Shown here piece by piece: positions 37,238 through 46,901 of a stretch of DNA of 64,000 nt. The stretch comes from Dichotomicrobium thermohalophilum. GTDB taxonomy: Bacteria; Pseudomonadota; Alphaproteobacteria; Rhizobiales; Rhodomicrobiaceae. The notes under the pieces were generated by a model. It was not told where the DNA came from. It made no database searches and saw only the letters and a program-made list of their open reading frames with translations. The translations under genes and the position numbers were made by a program. The stretch covers positions 1,078,501-1,142,500 of the forward strand of contig NZ_QXDF01000001.1 of the NCBI RefSeq assembly GCF_003550175.1, written 5' to 3'. Positions within the stretch are counted from its first letter, which is position 1, and each line of letters starts with the position of its first letter.

Positions 37238-39352
37238 GTGGCAATAGATATCGGGCGCGTCGCAGCAGGGCTGCCTTACCCGCTCGGCGCGACACATGAT
37301 GGATCGGGCGTCAATTTCGCAGTGTTCTCGGCCAACGCGACGCGGGTGGAGCTCTGCCTTTTCGACAAGCGCGGCAAGACCGAAGAGGCCCGTCTCACGT
37401 TGCCGGAATACACCAACGAGGTCTGGCACGGCTATGTGAACGGGCTGCGCCCCGGCCAGCTTTACGGTTTTCGCGTCCACGGTCCCTACGCCCCCGAAGA
37501 GGGGCACCGCTTCAATCCCAACAAATTGCTGCTCGACCCCTACGCCAAGGGCATGAAGGGCCGATTGAAGTGGAGCGATGCGCATTACGGCTACAGGCTC
37601 GGTGACGACGAGGCGGACCTGTCCTTCGACGAGCGGGACTCCGCGCCGTACATGCCGAAATGCGTTGTGACCGAGGCGCCCGCGCGGCAGCGTTTCAGCT
37701 TTCCCTGGCGGCGCGAGACGCGGCCGCAGGTCGACTGGGCCAACACGGTTGTCTACGAGGCCCATGTCCGCGGCATGACCATGCTGCATCCGCTGGTGCC
37801 GGACAAGGCGCGCGGGACCTTCGCCGGGCTGGCACACCCGGCCGTGATCGAGCATCTGGTCAAGCTCGGCGTCAGCACGATCGAATTGCTCCCCGTTCAG
37901 GCGTCGGTCGATGACCGCTTCCTGGAGGAGCGGGGCCTCAGCAACTACTGGGGCTATAACACCATCGGTTTCTTTGCCCTGCGCGAGACGTACCTTCAGC
38001 GCGGCGGGAACATCGACGAATTCAAGCTGATGGTGCACAAGCTGCACGAAGCCGGGATCGAGGTCATCCTCGACGTGGTCTACAACCACACCGCGGAGGG
38101 TAACCACCTCGGGCCGACGCTATCCTTCCGCGGCATCGACAACGCGAGCTATTACATGCTCGCGGACGACCCGCGCTATTATTTCGACACCACCGGCTGC
38201 GGCAACACGATCAACCAGCGCCATCCGCGCGTGCTGCAGATGATCCTCGATTCCCTGCGCTACTGGGTGCAGGAGTGCCATGTTGACGGCTTCCGCTTCG
38301 ACCTGGCGACCTCGCTGGGACGGGAATTACGGGATTTCGAGCCGAACGCGACCTTCCTCGATGCTATCGGGCAGGACCCGACGCTCGCCAAGGTCAAGCT
38401 GATCGCCGAACCCTGGGATGTCGGCGACCATGGCTTTCAACTCGGCAACTTCCCGCCGGGTTGGGCAGAGTGGAACGGTCAGTATCGCGATAACCTGCGC
38501 AGTTTCTGGCGCGGCGACGAGGGCTATCTGCCGGCGGTCGCCTCGGCCATGCTGGGCTCGGCGGGACTGTTCGACAAGCAGGGCCGACGCCCCTGGTCCA
38601 GCATCAATTTCGTCACGGCGCATGACGGCTTCACGCTGGCCGATCTCTACGCTTACAACGACAAGCACAACCTGGCGAACGGCGAGAACAACGAGGACGG
38701 CCACGACGACAACCGGAGCTGGAATTGCGGCGTCGAAGGGCCGACGGATGACCCGGAGATCCTTGGCCTGCGCGCGCAGATGCGCCGAGGCCTGCTGACG
38801 GCGCTGTTCCTGTCCCAGGGCACGCCGATGATGCTGATGGGCGACGAGGTCGGCCGCTCCCAGCAGGGCAACAACAACGCCTATTGTCAGGACAATGAAA
38901 TCTCGTGGCTCGACTGGGAGAGCATCGGCGAGCGCGACCAGGCTTTCCTCGACTATACGGCGGGCCTGATCCGGCTGCGCGAGCGCTGCCCGCTGCTGCG
39001 CCAGCCGGACTTTCTGCACGGCGAGCCGGCGATGGCCGACGGCACGAAGGACGTGACCTGGCTGCGGCCGGACGGTGCGGAAATGCAGGAGGATGATTGG
39101 AGCAATGGTTATTCCCGCAGCATCGGCCTCATGCTCGCCCAGGCGGCCAGCGCGCCATACTTGATTCTTTTGAACGCGCATCACGAGCCGATCGATTATC
39201 GAACGACTCAGCCGGAAGCGGTGATGGGCTGGACGCTGCTGGCGGATTCCGCGCGCGGCCTGATCGAGCCGGAGGCGCCGGACGTTGCGCCTGGCGAGGC
39301 CGTCACCGTGCCGGGGCGCGGTGTCTTGTTGTTCGAGGGGCGTTTGGGATGA
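37238..39352 (+). CDS. glgX: Glycogen debranching enzyme GlgX/TreX
   Basis: This isoamylase-type enzyme hydrolyses alpha-1,6 branch points, freeing linear maltooligosaccharides. The 704 residues show YPLGATHDGSGVNFAVFSANA (carbohydrate-binding domain), the GH13 regions VILDVVYNHTAEGN, DGFRFDLATSLGRE (nucleophile), LIAEPWDVG (acid/base) and FVTAHDGFTLADL. The GTG at 37238 is chosen with AAGAG upstream; an earlier in-frame start would overlap glgB. Next to treZ and treY the same enzyme is often called TreX. Its stop overlaps treZ (ATGA). Confidence 0.96.
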   Translation: MAIDIGRVAAGLPYPLGATHDGSGVNFAVFSANATRVELCLFDKRGKTEEARLTLPEYTNEVWHGYVNGLRPGQLYGFRVHGPYAPEEGHRFNPNKLLLDPYAKGMKGRLKWSDAHYGYRLGDDEADLSFDERDSAPYMPKCVVTEAPARQRFSFPWRRETRPQVDWANTVVYEAHVRGMTMLHPLVPDKARGTFAGLAHPAVIEHLVKLGVSTIELLPVQASVDDRFLEERGLSNYWGYNTIGFFALRETYLQRGGNIDEFKLMVHKLHEAGIEVILDVVYNHTAEGNHLGPTLSFRGIDNASYYMLADDPRYYFDTTGCGNTINQRHPRVLQMILDSLRYWVQECHVDGFRFDLATSLGRELRDFEPNATFLDAIGQDPTLAKVKLIAEPWDVGDHGFQLGNFPPGWAEWNGQYRDNLRSFWRGDEGYLPAVASAMLGSAGLFDKQGRRPWSSINFVTAHDGFTLADLYAYNDKHNLANGENNEDGHDDNRSWNCGVEGPTDDPEILGLRAQMRRGLLTALFLSQGTPMMLMGDEVGRSQQGNNNAYCQDNEISWLDWESIGERDQAFLDYTAGLIRLRERCPLLRQPDFLHGEPAMADGTKDVTWLRPDGAEMQEDDWSNGYSRSIGLMLAQAASAPYLILLNAHHEPIDYRTTQPEAVMGWTLLADSARGLIEPEAPDVAPGEAVTVPGRGVLLFEGRLG

Positions 39353-41178
39353 GCCACAGCTTCGCCTTCGCGCGCCACTGGGGCGCCGAGCCGCTGGCCG
39401 ATGGCCGGGCGCGGTTCCGCCTCTGGGCGCCGGGGCAGGGCATAGTCGCGCTGATCGCGGATGATACGGGCGCGAAACGCGAGATGCAGCCGAAGGATGA
39501 CGGCTGGTTCGAGATCACGACAGACGCGGTCCCGCTCGACAGCGGCTATTGGTTCGAATTGGAGGACGGCACGCGCGTGCCCGACCCAGCCGCGCGCGCG
39601 CAGATGGATGATGTGCACGGGCCGTCGCGGCTCATCGACCCGCGCGCCTATAGCTGGCTTGTGCCGGACTGGACCGGGCGGCCGTGGCACGAGGCGGTCA
39701 TCTATGAGCTTCACACCGGCACCTTCACCGAAGACGGCACCTTCGCGGGCGTGGAGGCGCGGCTCGATTATCTGGCCGATCTGGGCGTCACGGCTGTCGA
39801 GCTGATGCCGGTGGCGCAGTTCTCCGGCGCGCGCGGCTGGGGCTATGACGGCGTGCTCCCCTATGCGCCGCACCCGGTCTATGGCGGGCCGGATGCGCTG
39901 AAGCGGCTGGTGGACGCGGCGCACGCGCGCGGGCTGATGGTCCTGCTCGACGTGGTCTACAACCATTTCGGCCCGGACGGGAATTACCTGCACCTCTACG
40001 CGCCGCAGTTCTTCAACCCGAAGCGGCAGACGCCCTGGGGCGCGGCGATCGACTACACGCAGCCGGCCGTTCGACAGTTCATCATCGACAACGCGCTGTA
40101 TTGGCTGGAGGAATACCGCTTCGACGGGCTGCGCCTCGACGCGATCGACCAGATCCACGACCCGTCCAAGCCGACAATCATCGAGGCGCTTGCGGCGGAG
40201 GTCCGCGCGCGCATCACGGACCGGCATGTCCACCTGACGACCGAGGACAGCCGCAACCTCGTCGACCTGTTCGAGCGGGAGGAGGGCTGCCCGAAGCTCT
40301 ACACCGCCGAGTGGAACGACGACTGGCACCATGTCGCGCACACCCTCGCCACCGGGGAGTCCGAGGGCTACTACATGGACTACCCGCCGGACAGTGCCGC
40401 GCAAATGACCCGCGCGCTGGCGACCGGCTACGTCTATCAGGGCGAGCGGTCGACGTTCCTGCATGACGCGCCGCGCGGCGAGCCGAGCGCGCATCTGCCC
40501 CCGGTCGCGTTCATCGACTTCCTGCAGAACCACGACCAGATCGGCAACCGCGCCTTTGGCGAACGGCTCAGCACGCTGGCCGCGCCGGAGGCGATCGCGG
40601 CGCTCACCGCCATCCTGCTGCTTAGCCCGCATATCCCGCTGCTCTACATGGGCGAGGAATGGGGCGAGACGCGGCCCTTCCTGTTCTTCACCGATTTTCA
40701 CGGCGAGCTTGGCGATGCGGTGCGCGAGGGTCGGCGCAATGAATTCAAGCGCTGGAAGAGCTTTCAGGACGCGCATCACCGCGCCGAAATTCCCGACCCG
40801 AACGCGGTGGAGACCTTCGATAAATCAAAGCTAGACTGGGACAAGCGCGACGCGCCGGAGCATCGGGCGCGGCTGGCTTACACGCGGGACTTGCTGGCGC
40901 TGCGGCAGCGTGAGATCGCGCCGCGCCTGGACAGCGTCGGCGGGCACGCCGCGACCCGGCAAGAGACGGATGGCCGTTGCCTGCACGTGGCATGGCGGCT
41001 GGGCGATGGCAGCGAACTGAGCGTTACCGCGAATCTCGGGGGCGCTCCGACCCCGTTCGCCGCGACCCCAAGCGGGCGGCGCCTGTTCGCGCAGCCTGAA
41101 GGCGCGGCAGATGCGCTGCGCGAAGGCCATCTGCCGCCCTGGTCCGCCATTTTTCATCTGGCGGAGGGCACGCCATGA
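39349..41178 (+). CDS. treZ: Malto-oligosyltrehalose trehalohydrolase
   Basis: TreZ cuts trehalose from the end of malto-oligosyl-trehalose made by TreY. The 609-residue protein has the N-terminal domain (ARFRLWAPGQGIVALIADD), the linker VIYELHTGTFTEDGTFAGVE, and GH13 motifs VVYNHFGPDGNYL, DGLRLDAIDQIHD (nucleophile), TTEDSRN and FLQNHDQIGNRAFGERL (transition-state Asp). ATG 39349 overlaps glgX by four bases; a longer in-frame start would lie deep inside glgX and is rejected. The stop overlaps malQ. Confidence 0.97.
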   Translation: MSHSFAFARHWGAEPLADGRARFRLWAPGQGIVALIADDTGAKREMQPKDDGWFEITTDAVPLDSGYWFELEDGTRVPDPAARAQMDDVHGPSRLIDPRAYSWLVPDWTGRPWHEAVIYELHTGTFTEDGTFAGVEARLDYLADLGVTAVELMPVAQFSGARGWGYDGVLPYAPHPVYGGPDALKRLVDAAHARGLMVLLDVVYNHFGPDGNYLHLYAPQFFNPKRQTPWGAAIDYTQPAVRQFIIDNALYWLEEYRFDGLRLDAIDQIHDPSKPTIIEALAAEVRARITDRHVHLTTEDSRNLVDLFEREEGCPKLYTAEWNDDWHHVAHTLATGESEGYYMDYPPDSAAQMTRALATGYVYQGERSTFLHDAPRGEPSAHLPPVAFIDFLQNHDQIGNRAFGERLSTLAAPEAIAALTAILLLSPHIPLLYMGEEWGETRPFLFFTDFHGELGDAVREGRRNEFKRWKSFQDAHHRAEIPDPNAVETFDKSKLDWDKRDAPEHRARLAYTRDLLALRQREIAPRLDSVGGHAATRQETDGRCLHVAWRLGDGSELSVTANLGGAPTPFAATPSGRRLFAQPEGAADALREGHLPPWSAIFHLAEGTP

Positions 41179-43028
41179 CCGCGGAACTCGACCGCCTTGC
41201 CCAAGCCTATGGCATCAGCCTGTCCTACACCGACGAGATGGGCACCGAGCGGTTCCCCAGCGACGACTGCAAGCGCCAATTGCTCGGGGTGCTGGGCGTT
41301 GACGCGCAGACGGACGAAGATGTGCGCCGCAGCCTCGCCGCGATCGAAGCGCCGGCGTGTCATGTCCCGGAGTGGCTGGAGCATGACCGCGCCTGGGGCA
41401 TAACCTGCCAGCTCTATGGCCTGCGCTCGGCGCGGAACTGGGGGATCGGGGATTTCGAAGACCTTGCCCGGCTCGCCGCGCTGGCCGGGCCGTCCGGCGC
41501 GGATTTCATCGGCATCAACCCGCTGCACGCGCTGTTCTTTGCCGAGCCGCGGCATTTCAGCCCCTACGCGCCTTCCAGCCGGCGGTTTCTCAACCCGCTG
41601 TACATTGCGGTGGACCGGCTTGAAGGCGCCGACATGCCTGGTAGCTCCGCGCTGGAGTCGGTGAGCGCGGGTGACCTTGTCGACTACCCGGAAGTGAGCC
41701 GGCTGAAACAGGCGGCGCTTGAAACCGCCTTTGCCCGCGCCCGCGGCTCCGGCCTGAATGGCGACAGCGCCGAGTCCGCCGGCTTCGAGGCCTTTCGCCG
41801 TGAGCACGGTGCGCCGCTTGAGGATTTTGCGCTGTTCGAGGCGCTGTCCGAAGCCATGGTTGCACAAGGTTATCCCTGCGGCTGGCATGGCTGGCCGGAA
41901 GCCTTTCGCGACAAGAAGAGCGCCGCTGTGCGCCACTTTCGCGAGGAGAACGGCGAGCGCATCCTGTTTCATATGTGGCTGCAATGGATCGCACACCGCC
42001 AACTTGCCGACGCGCAGGCACGGGCGCGCGCGGCCGGAATGCGGATCGGGCTTTATCTCGACCTTGCGGTCGGCGTCGCGCCGGATGGGGCTTCGACCTG
42101 GAGCGAGCCCGAGAACGTCCTCCGCGGCGTGCGCATCGGCTGTCCGCCAGACGCCTTCAACGCGCAAGGCCAGGATTGGGGTCTCGCGCCGCTCTCGCCG
42201 CAGGCGCTGGAGGCCGACCAAGGCCGGCTATTCGGTCAGGTCATCCGCGAGGCGATCGGGCCGGCGGGCGCGCTGCGCATCGACCACGCCATGGCGCTGA
42301 TGCGGCTTTACCTGATCCCCAGCGACCTGCCGAGCATGGACGGCGCTTATGTCCATTATCCGCTCGACAAGATGCTGCAAGCCCTCGCGCGCACCTCGCA
42401 GGAAGCCTGGACCGTTGTCATCGGCGAGGACCTGGGAACCGTGCCGCCCAACTTCCGCGAGGTCATGCGCGCCGCGCGAATCCTCGGCTATCGCGTGCTG
42501 TTCTTCGAGCGCGAGGAGGATGGCCGGTTCAAACCGCCGCATGCATATGAGCGGGACGCGCTGGCCTGTATCTCGACGCATGACCTGCCGACCCTGCGCG
42601 GCTGGTGGGCCGCGCACGATATCGACATGCGCGAGGGGCTCGGCATGATCGATGGGGAAACGGCGACGGCGGACCGCGCTGAACGCGAGGCTGACTGCGT
42701 CCGGCTGCTGGTGGCGCTCGCGGACAGCGGCGTGCTCCCCGAGGAACTGGCGCCAGCCACGCGCGGCGAGGCAGAGCCGCCCCAGACGCTGACGCAGGCG
42801 CTTTCCATCGCCGTCTCCCGGTTCCTGGCGCGCACGCCTTGCCGGCTGGTCGCGCTGCAGCTTGAAGACCTGACCGGCGCGATCGACCGGGCAAACCTGC
42901 CGGGCACCACGGAAGACCACCCCAACTGGCAGCGCAAGCTCCCGCTGACGCTGGAAGAGCTGGCAAGCGCGCCGGATTTCCGCACGATCACGCAAGCGGT
43001 CGCCGCCGAGCGGCCGAGGACGCCATGA
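41175..43028 (+). CDS. malQ: 4-alpha-glucanotransferase (amylomaltase)
   Basis: MalQ moves alpha-1,4-glucan segments between chains, releasing glucose and lengthening short maltooligosaccharides. The 617 residues match GH77: WGITCQLYGLRSARNWGIGDF, FIGINPLHALFFAEPRHFSP, the nucleophile in LRIDHAMALMRLYLIP, the acid/base in VIGEDLGTVPPNF and STHDLPTLRGWW. In this operon it would recycle fragments too short for TreY. It overlaps both neighbours by four bases. Confidence 0.97.
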   Translation: MTAELDRLAQAYGISLSYTDEMGTERFPSDDCKRQLLGVLGVDAQTDEDVRRSLAAIEAPACHVPEWLEHDRAWGITCQLYGLRSARNWGIGDFEDLARLAALAGPSGADFIGINPLHALFFAEPRHFSPYAPSSRRFLNPLYIAVDRLEGADMPGSSALESVSAGDLVDYPEVSRLKQAALETAFARARGSGLNGDSAESAGFEAFRREHGAPLEDFALFEALSEAMVAQGYPCGWHGWPEAFRDKKSAAVRHFREENGERILFHMWLQWIAHRQLADAQARARAAGMRIGLYLDLAVGVAPDGASTWSEPENVLRGVRIGCPPDAFNAQGQDWGLAPLSPQALEADQGRLFGQVIREAIGPAGALRIDHAMALMRLYLIPSDLPSMDGAYVHYPLDKMLQALARTSQEAWTVVIGEDLGTVPPNFREVMRAARILGYRVLFFEREEDGRFKPPHAYERDALACISTHDLPTLRGWWAAHDIDMREGLGMIDGETATADRAEREADCVRLLVALADSGVLPEELAPATRGEAEPPQTLTQALSIAVSRFLARTPCRLVALQLEDLTGAIDRANLPGTTEDHPNWQRKLPLTLEELASAPDFRTITQAVAAERPRTP

Positions 43029-45709
43029 CCAGGCCACGCGCCACATATCGCCTGCAGTTCCGCGAAGGCATGACCTTTAAGCGGGCGGCCGAACTCGTCC
43101 CCTATCTCGCCGAACTGGGCATCAGTCATCTTTACGCCTCGCCACTGTTCGCCGCCGCGCCGGGCTCGACCCATGGCTACGATGTGGTCGATGTTACGCG
43201 GCTCGCGCCCGAGCTGGGCGGCGAGGACGGCTTCAAGACGCTGTGCCGGGCGTTGAAGGATCACGGTCTCGGCCTGATCGTCGATTTCGTCTCCAACCAC
43301 ATGGGCGCGAGTACGCACAACCCATGGTGGCTTGACGTGCTCGAATGGGGCGAGGCGAGCAACTACGCCGAGCATTTCGACATCGACTGGTCCGCGCCCA
43401 AACTCATCATTCCCGCGCTTGCGGCGAACTACGGCGAGGAACTAAACAACGGCGCGTTCGGTCTGTCGTTCGACCGCAGCGATGGCGGCATCAGCTTCAG
43501 CTACGGCCCGATGCGCCTGCCGCTCACCCCGCCGTCCTATGCGCAGCTTCTCTCGCGGATCGAGAGCGAGGATTTCGCCGAACTGGCGCGCCGGTTCATC
43601 GTCGCCGAGCCGGCGGAGTCGCGCGCGCTGAAGCAGGAATTGGCCGACACCTGCGCGGCGGACCCTGCCACGCGCGACGCGGTCGAACGGGTCCTGGCGG
43701 AAACGGCGGCCGACCTCGACGCGATCCACGAGTTGCACGAGGCGCAGGTCTGGCGGCTGGCCCATTGGCGCGCGGCGCGCGAGACGCTGACTTACCGCCG
43801 CTTCTTCGAGATCGCCGATCTGGTCGGTCTGCGGGTCGAGCGCGCGAGCGTGTTCGACGACGTGCACGCGCGGTTGCTGGAACTGGTCGCCGCTGGCGAC
43901 ATTCAGGGCCTGCGCATCGACCATGTGGATGGCCTCGCCGACCCGAAGAGCTATCTGGAGAAGCTGCAGGAAGCGGGCGGGACGTATCTGCTCGTCGAAA
44001 AAATTCTCGGCCCCGACGAAGACTTGCGCGCCGACTGGCCCGCCGATGGCACGACCGGCTACGAGTTCATCCTGTCGCTTGCCAATCTTCTTGTCGATCC
44101 GCGTGGCGAGGAAGCCATGACGGCCGCCTATAGCGCCTTCCTCGGCGAACAGACCGATTACCACGCGCTGGCTCTGGAGACGAAACGGCGCCTGCTCGCA
44201 CGCAACCTGGCGGGGGAACTTGATCGGCTGAAAGATATGGCGCTGTCGCTGGCGGCCAAGGACCCGATGACGCGCGATTATGGCCCTGATACCCTGCGCC
44301 GCGCGATTATCGAGTTGACCGCTGCGCTGCCGGTCTACCGCACCTATGTGAACGTGGCCGGCCCGGCCGACGCCGACCGCGATCTGATCGAAGCTGCCGC
44401 TGAAGCCGCGAAGACCACCCGTGAGGTTGAGAACGAAGGCGCACTGGACTTCCTCAAGCGCATGCTGTTGCTCGACTTCGCCGAGCCGGAGGATCAGGCA
44501 ACGGCGCTGGAGTTTGCCACGCGCTTTCAGCAGACCACAGGGCCTGTCATGGCGAAGGCGCTGGAGGACACGCTGTTCTATCGCTACAACCGGCTGATTG
44601 CGCTGAATGAAGTGGGCGGCGAGCCGGAACGGTTCGGGGCGCGCCCGGAGCAGTTCCACAGCGCGATGACGCGCCGGCTTGCGCGCCAGCCCTTCGGCCT
44701 CAGCACGACATCCACGCACGACACGAAACGCGCCGAGGATGCCCGCGCCCGCATTTACGCGATCAGCGAGATGCCGGACGGCTGGGCCGCGGCGGTCGCG
44801 CGCTGGTCGGGAATGAACGCGGGACTGCGCGAAGCGGATGGCTTGACGCTCGACCCCGAGACGGAATGGGCCTTCTACCAGGCGTTGCTGGGCGTCTGGC
44901 CGCCGACGCTGATGCCGGACGACGGCGAGGGCCTGAACGCGCTGGCCGACCGCATGGTGCAGTTCATGCTCAAGGCCGTGCGCGAGGCCAAGTCCTTCAC
45001 GAGCTGGACCGCGCAGGATGCCGACTATGAAGGCGTTGTGGAGCGGTTCACGCGTGGCGCGCTCGACCCGGTGCGCTCACGGGTTTTCCTCGACGATTTC
45101 CTGCGCACCTGCGAGCCGCTGTTCGTCGCGGGCGCGCTGAACAGCCTGAGCCAGACGCTCATCAAACTGACCGCGCCGGGAGTCCCCGACATCTATCAGG
45201 GCTGCGAGCTCTGGGACTTCAGCCTGGTGGACCCCGACAACCGGCGCCCTGTGGATTTCGGCATTCGGCACGCGCTGGCACAGAAAGATGGCTCGGACGA
45301 TCCCGCTGCGCTGATGCGCGACTGGCGCTCCGGCGCGGCGAAGATGCATGTGCTTCGAGCCGGGCTCTCCCTGCGCGCGCGCAAGTCGGCGCTATTCGCT
45401 GAAGGAGCGTACCGGCCACTCGTGCTTGCCGGGCCGGGCGCGGATAAACTCATCGCGTTCGCCCGCGTGCATGGCGCTGAGGCCGTGGTCGTGATCGTGC
45501 CGCTCCTGTCGGTGGGCTTGCTGGCGGGGCGATCAAGCCCACTTATCCCGGCCGCGGTCTGGGAGGATACGGCCTTGCAGCTTCCCGACGATCTCCGGGC
45601 GCGTAGCTGGCGCAACCTCCTCGACCCCGGCGCGGGATTCAGCGGCGAGGCGGTCCGGATCGACCGGCTGCTCGCCAACTTCCCCGGGGCGCTCCTGTCC
45701 GCCGGCTGA
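43025..45709 (+). CDS. treY: Malto-oligosyltrehalose synthase
   Basis: TreY converts the reducing-end alpha-1,4 bond of a maltooligosaccharide to the alpha,alpha-1,1 bond of trehalose by intramolecular transglycosylation. The 894-residue protein begins with ATYRLQFREGMTFKRAAELV and contains the nucleophile region LRIDHVDGLADPKSYLEKLQ, the acid/base Glu in YLLVEKILGPDEDL, the hallmark DGTTGYEFILSLANLLVD, and STHDTKRAEDARARI. It is the last gene of the cluster and overlaps malQ by four bases. Confidence 0.97.
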   Translation: MTRPRATYRLQFREGMTFKRAAELVPYLAELGISHLYASPLFAAAPGSTHGYDVVDVTRLAPELGGEDGFKTLCRALKDHGLGLIVDFVSNHMGASTHNPWWLDVLEWGEASNYAEHFDIDWSAPKLIIPALAANYGEELNNGAFGLSFDRSDGGISFSYGPMRLPLTPPSYAQLLSRIESEDFAELARRFIVAEPAESRALKQELADTCAADPATRDAVERVLAETAADLDAIHELHEAQVWRLAHWRAARETLTYRRFFEIADLVGLRVERASVFDDVHARLLELVAAGDIQGLRIDHVDGLADPKSYLEKLQEAGGTYLLVEKILGPDEDLRADWPADGTTGYEFILSLANLLVDPRGEEAMTAAYSAFLGEQTDYHALALETKRRLLARNLAGELDRLKDMALSLAAKDPMTRDYGPDTLRRAIIELTAALPVYRTYVNVAGPADADRDLIEAAAEAAKTTREVENEGALDFLKRMLLLDFAEPEDQATALEFATRFQQTTGPVMAKALEDTLFYRYNRLIALNEVGGEPERFGARPEQFHSAMTRRLARQPFGLSTTSTHDTKRAEDARARIYAISEMPDGWAAAVARWSGMNAGLREADGLTLDPETEWAFYQALLGVWPPTLMPDDGEGLNALADRMVQFMLKAVREAKSFTSWTAQDADYEGVVERFTRGALDPVRSRVFLDDFLRTCEPLFVAGALNSLSQTLIKLTAPGVPDIYQGCELWDFSLVDPDNRRPVDFGIRHALAQKDGSDDPAALMRDWRSGAAKMHVLRAGLSLRARKSALFAEGAYRPLVLAGPGADKLIAFARVHGAEAVVVIVPLLSVGLLAGRSSPLIPAAVWEDTALQLPDDLRARSWRNLLDPGAGFSGEAVRIDRLLANFPGALLSAG

Positions 45710-45749
45710 CAGCCTTACAGATTGGGCCGCGTGACCCCCCTGAGCCGGC
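45701..45749. terminator. Hairpin at the end of treY
   Basis: GCCGGCT (45701-45707), which includes the end of treY, pairs with AGCCGGC (45743-45749). The loop is long and there is no T-run, so this is a tentative terminator for the convergent treY and RidA genes. Confidence 0.35.
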
Positions 45750-45764
45750 TTGCCCCCGCGGTGC

Positions 45765-46169
45765 CTACCCCTCCCGGTAGAGTACGAGGTCGATCTCCAC
45801 CAGCGCATCGCGGGCCAGCTTCGAGACCCCCACGGTTGTCCGGCCGGGCAGGGTGGCATCATCGGGGTAGTAGCGGCGGTAGACCTCGTTGAAACGGGGA
45901 TAATCGCGCTCGAAGTCCGTGAGATAGACGCGGGCAAACACGGTGTCCGTGAGGTCATACCCGACATGGGTCAGGATGCGCTCTAGGTTCCGGAAGGACA
46001 GCTCGGTCTGCTCGGCAATGTCGGCGGGCAGGGGGGCGTCCGGGTTGTCCGGGTCGGCCGGGATCTGGCCGGTCACGTAAAGCCAGTTGCCAACCTTCAC
46101 GCAGTGACTGTACCAAGCGGTCGGCGGCGCAGGCGCAGCAGTCGGGACGTGATAATGCTGTTTTGTCAT
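45765..46169 (-). CDS. RidA family protein
   Basis: This 134-residue YjgF/YER057c/UK114-type protein has the expected order: WYSHCVKVGNWLYVTGQIPADP, EQTELSFRNLERILTHVGYDL, VFARVYLTDFERDYPRFNEVY and the catalytic arginine region LARDALVEIDLVLY near the end. Trimeric RidA enzymes hydrolyse reactive enamines and imines made by amino-acid enzymes; not all subgroups retain activity. ATG 46169 is preferred to a TTG upstream. It stands alone, convergent with treY. Confidence 0.88.
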   Translation of the reverse strand: MTKQHYHVPTAAPAPPTAWYSHCVKVGNWLYVTGQIPADPDNPDAPLPADIAEQTELSFRNLERILTHVGYDLTDTVFARVYLTDFERDYPRFNEVYRRYYPDDATLPGRTTVGVSKLARDALVEIDLVLYREG

Positions 46170-46370
46170 CGTCTTTAATGTCTCCAATTTTCCGAACAGG
46201 TCATGCGGAACGCAGCGCAGGAACCACCTGCGACTCTAAGCCCACCACCGAACCGTTGCGCAAGCCGAAGCCCTTCGCGGCCCAGCTTCGCCGTTGTGCG
46301 TCTGCGCGATACGTCCGTGCTGGAAGCGCCGGGGTCAATCGTTCAGAAGCGGACAACCATCGTCATGAAC

Positions 46371-46646
46371 TCACTGTGCAAGAAAGGCGATCAGGTCTGC
46401 GCGCAACTTGTCGTCTTCCGCATAGTGCCTGCCGAGGAACGCATCAAGCCACCGCGCCTTTTCCGCCGCCGTATCGCCGGGGATGCGCGACCTGATGCGC
46501 TGTGACGGTCCGTGGCACCGAAGGCAGGTTGTTTGATAAGCCTGTTCGCCGCGCGCCGCATCTCCGGGACCGCCCTTCAGCTCCTGGCTCTCGGCGTTGC
46601 TGGTGACCGCAAGGGTCAGCGTTGCCGCGAAAAACAAGACGCGCAT
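46371..46646 (-). CDS. Small periplasmic c-type cytochrome
   Basis: This 91-residue protein has a signal peptide (MRVLFFAATLTLAVTSNAES) and one haem-attachment motif CLRCH (Cys41, Cys44, His45). No methionine follows the motif, so the sixth iron ligand cannot be the usual Met; His74 in GRHYAEDD is a candidate, or the site may be open. The conserved-looking WLDAFLGRHYAEDDKLRADLIAFL matches small cytochromes associated with redox enzymes. GGGAGG lies upstream of ATG 46646. No redox-enzyme gene is adjacent. Confidence 0.82.
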   Translation of the reverse strand: MRVLFFAATLTLAVTSNAESQELKGGPGDAARGEQAYQTTCLRCHGPSQRIRSRIPGDTAAEKARWLDAFLGRHYAEDDKLRADLIAFLAQ

Positions 46647-46901
46647 GTGCAATTCCTCCCTGGTGTCATTCCGTTCTGCCGAAAGCCAAGGGGCATGTCC
46701 GGCAGAGGCCCGCATTTTAGGGGGCTGCCTGATGAACGCGGGAGGCAGCCAAAGCGATCCCGTTCTGGTGCGCCTGAAGACCGCGAAAATCTATGGTACA
46801 GTAAAGTCGGAAGCTCGACGCGCACGGGGCGCGGTTTTGTCGGGCTTGTGGGACGCATAGCTTTAAAACCCCGGCGAAACATTCAGAGAAAGGATGCCCC
46901 C

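Noticed and set aside
39097-39348. N-terminal extension of treZ into glgX
   Set aside because: The segment is an out-of-frame reading of glgX; the ATGA overlap at 39349 gives a normal TreZ start.
46597-46860. 87-codon open frame opposite the cytochrome gene
   Set aside because: It starts inside the signal-peptide region of the cytochrome on the opposite strand and shows no coding signs.
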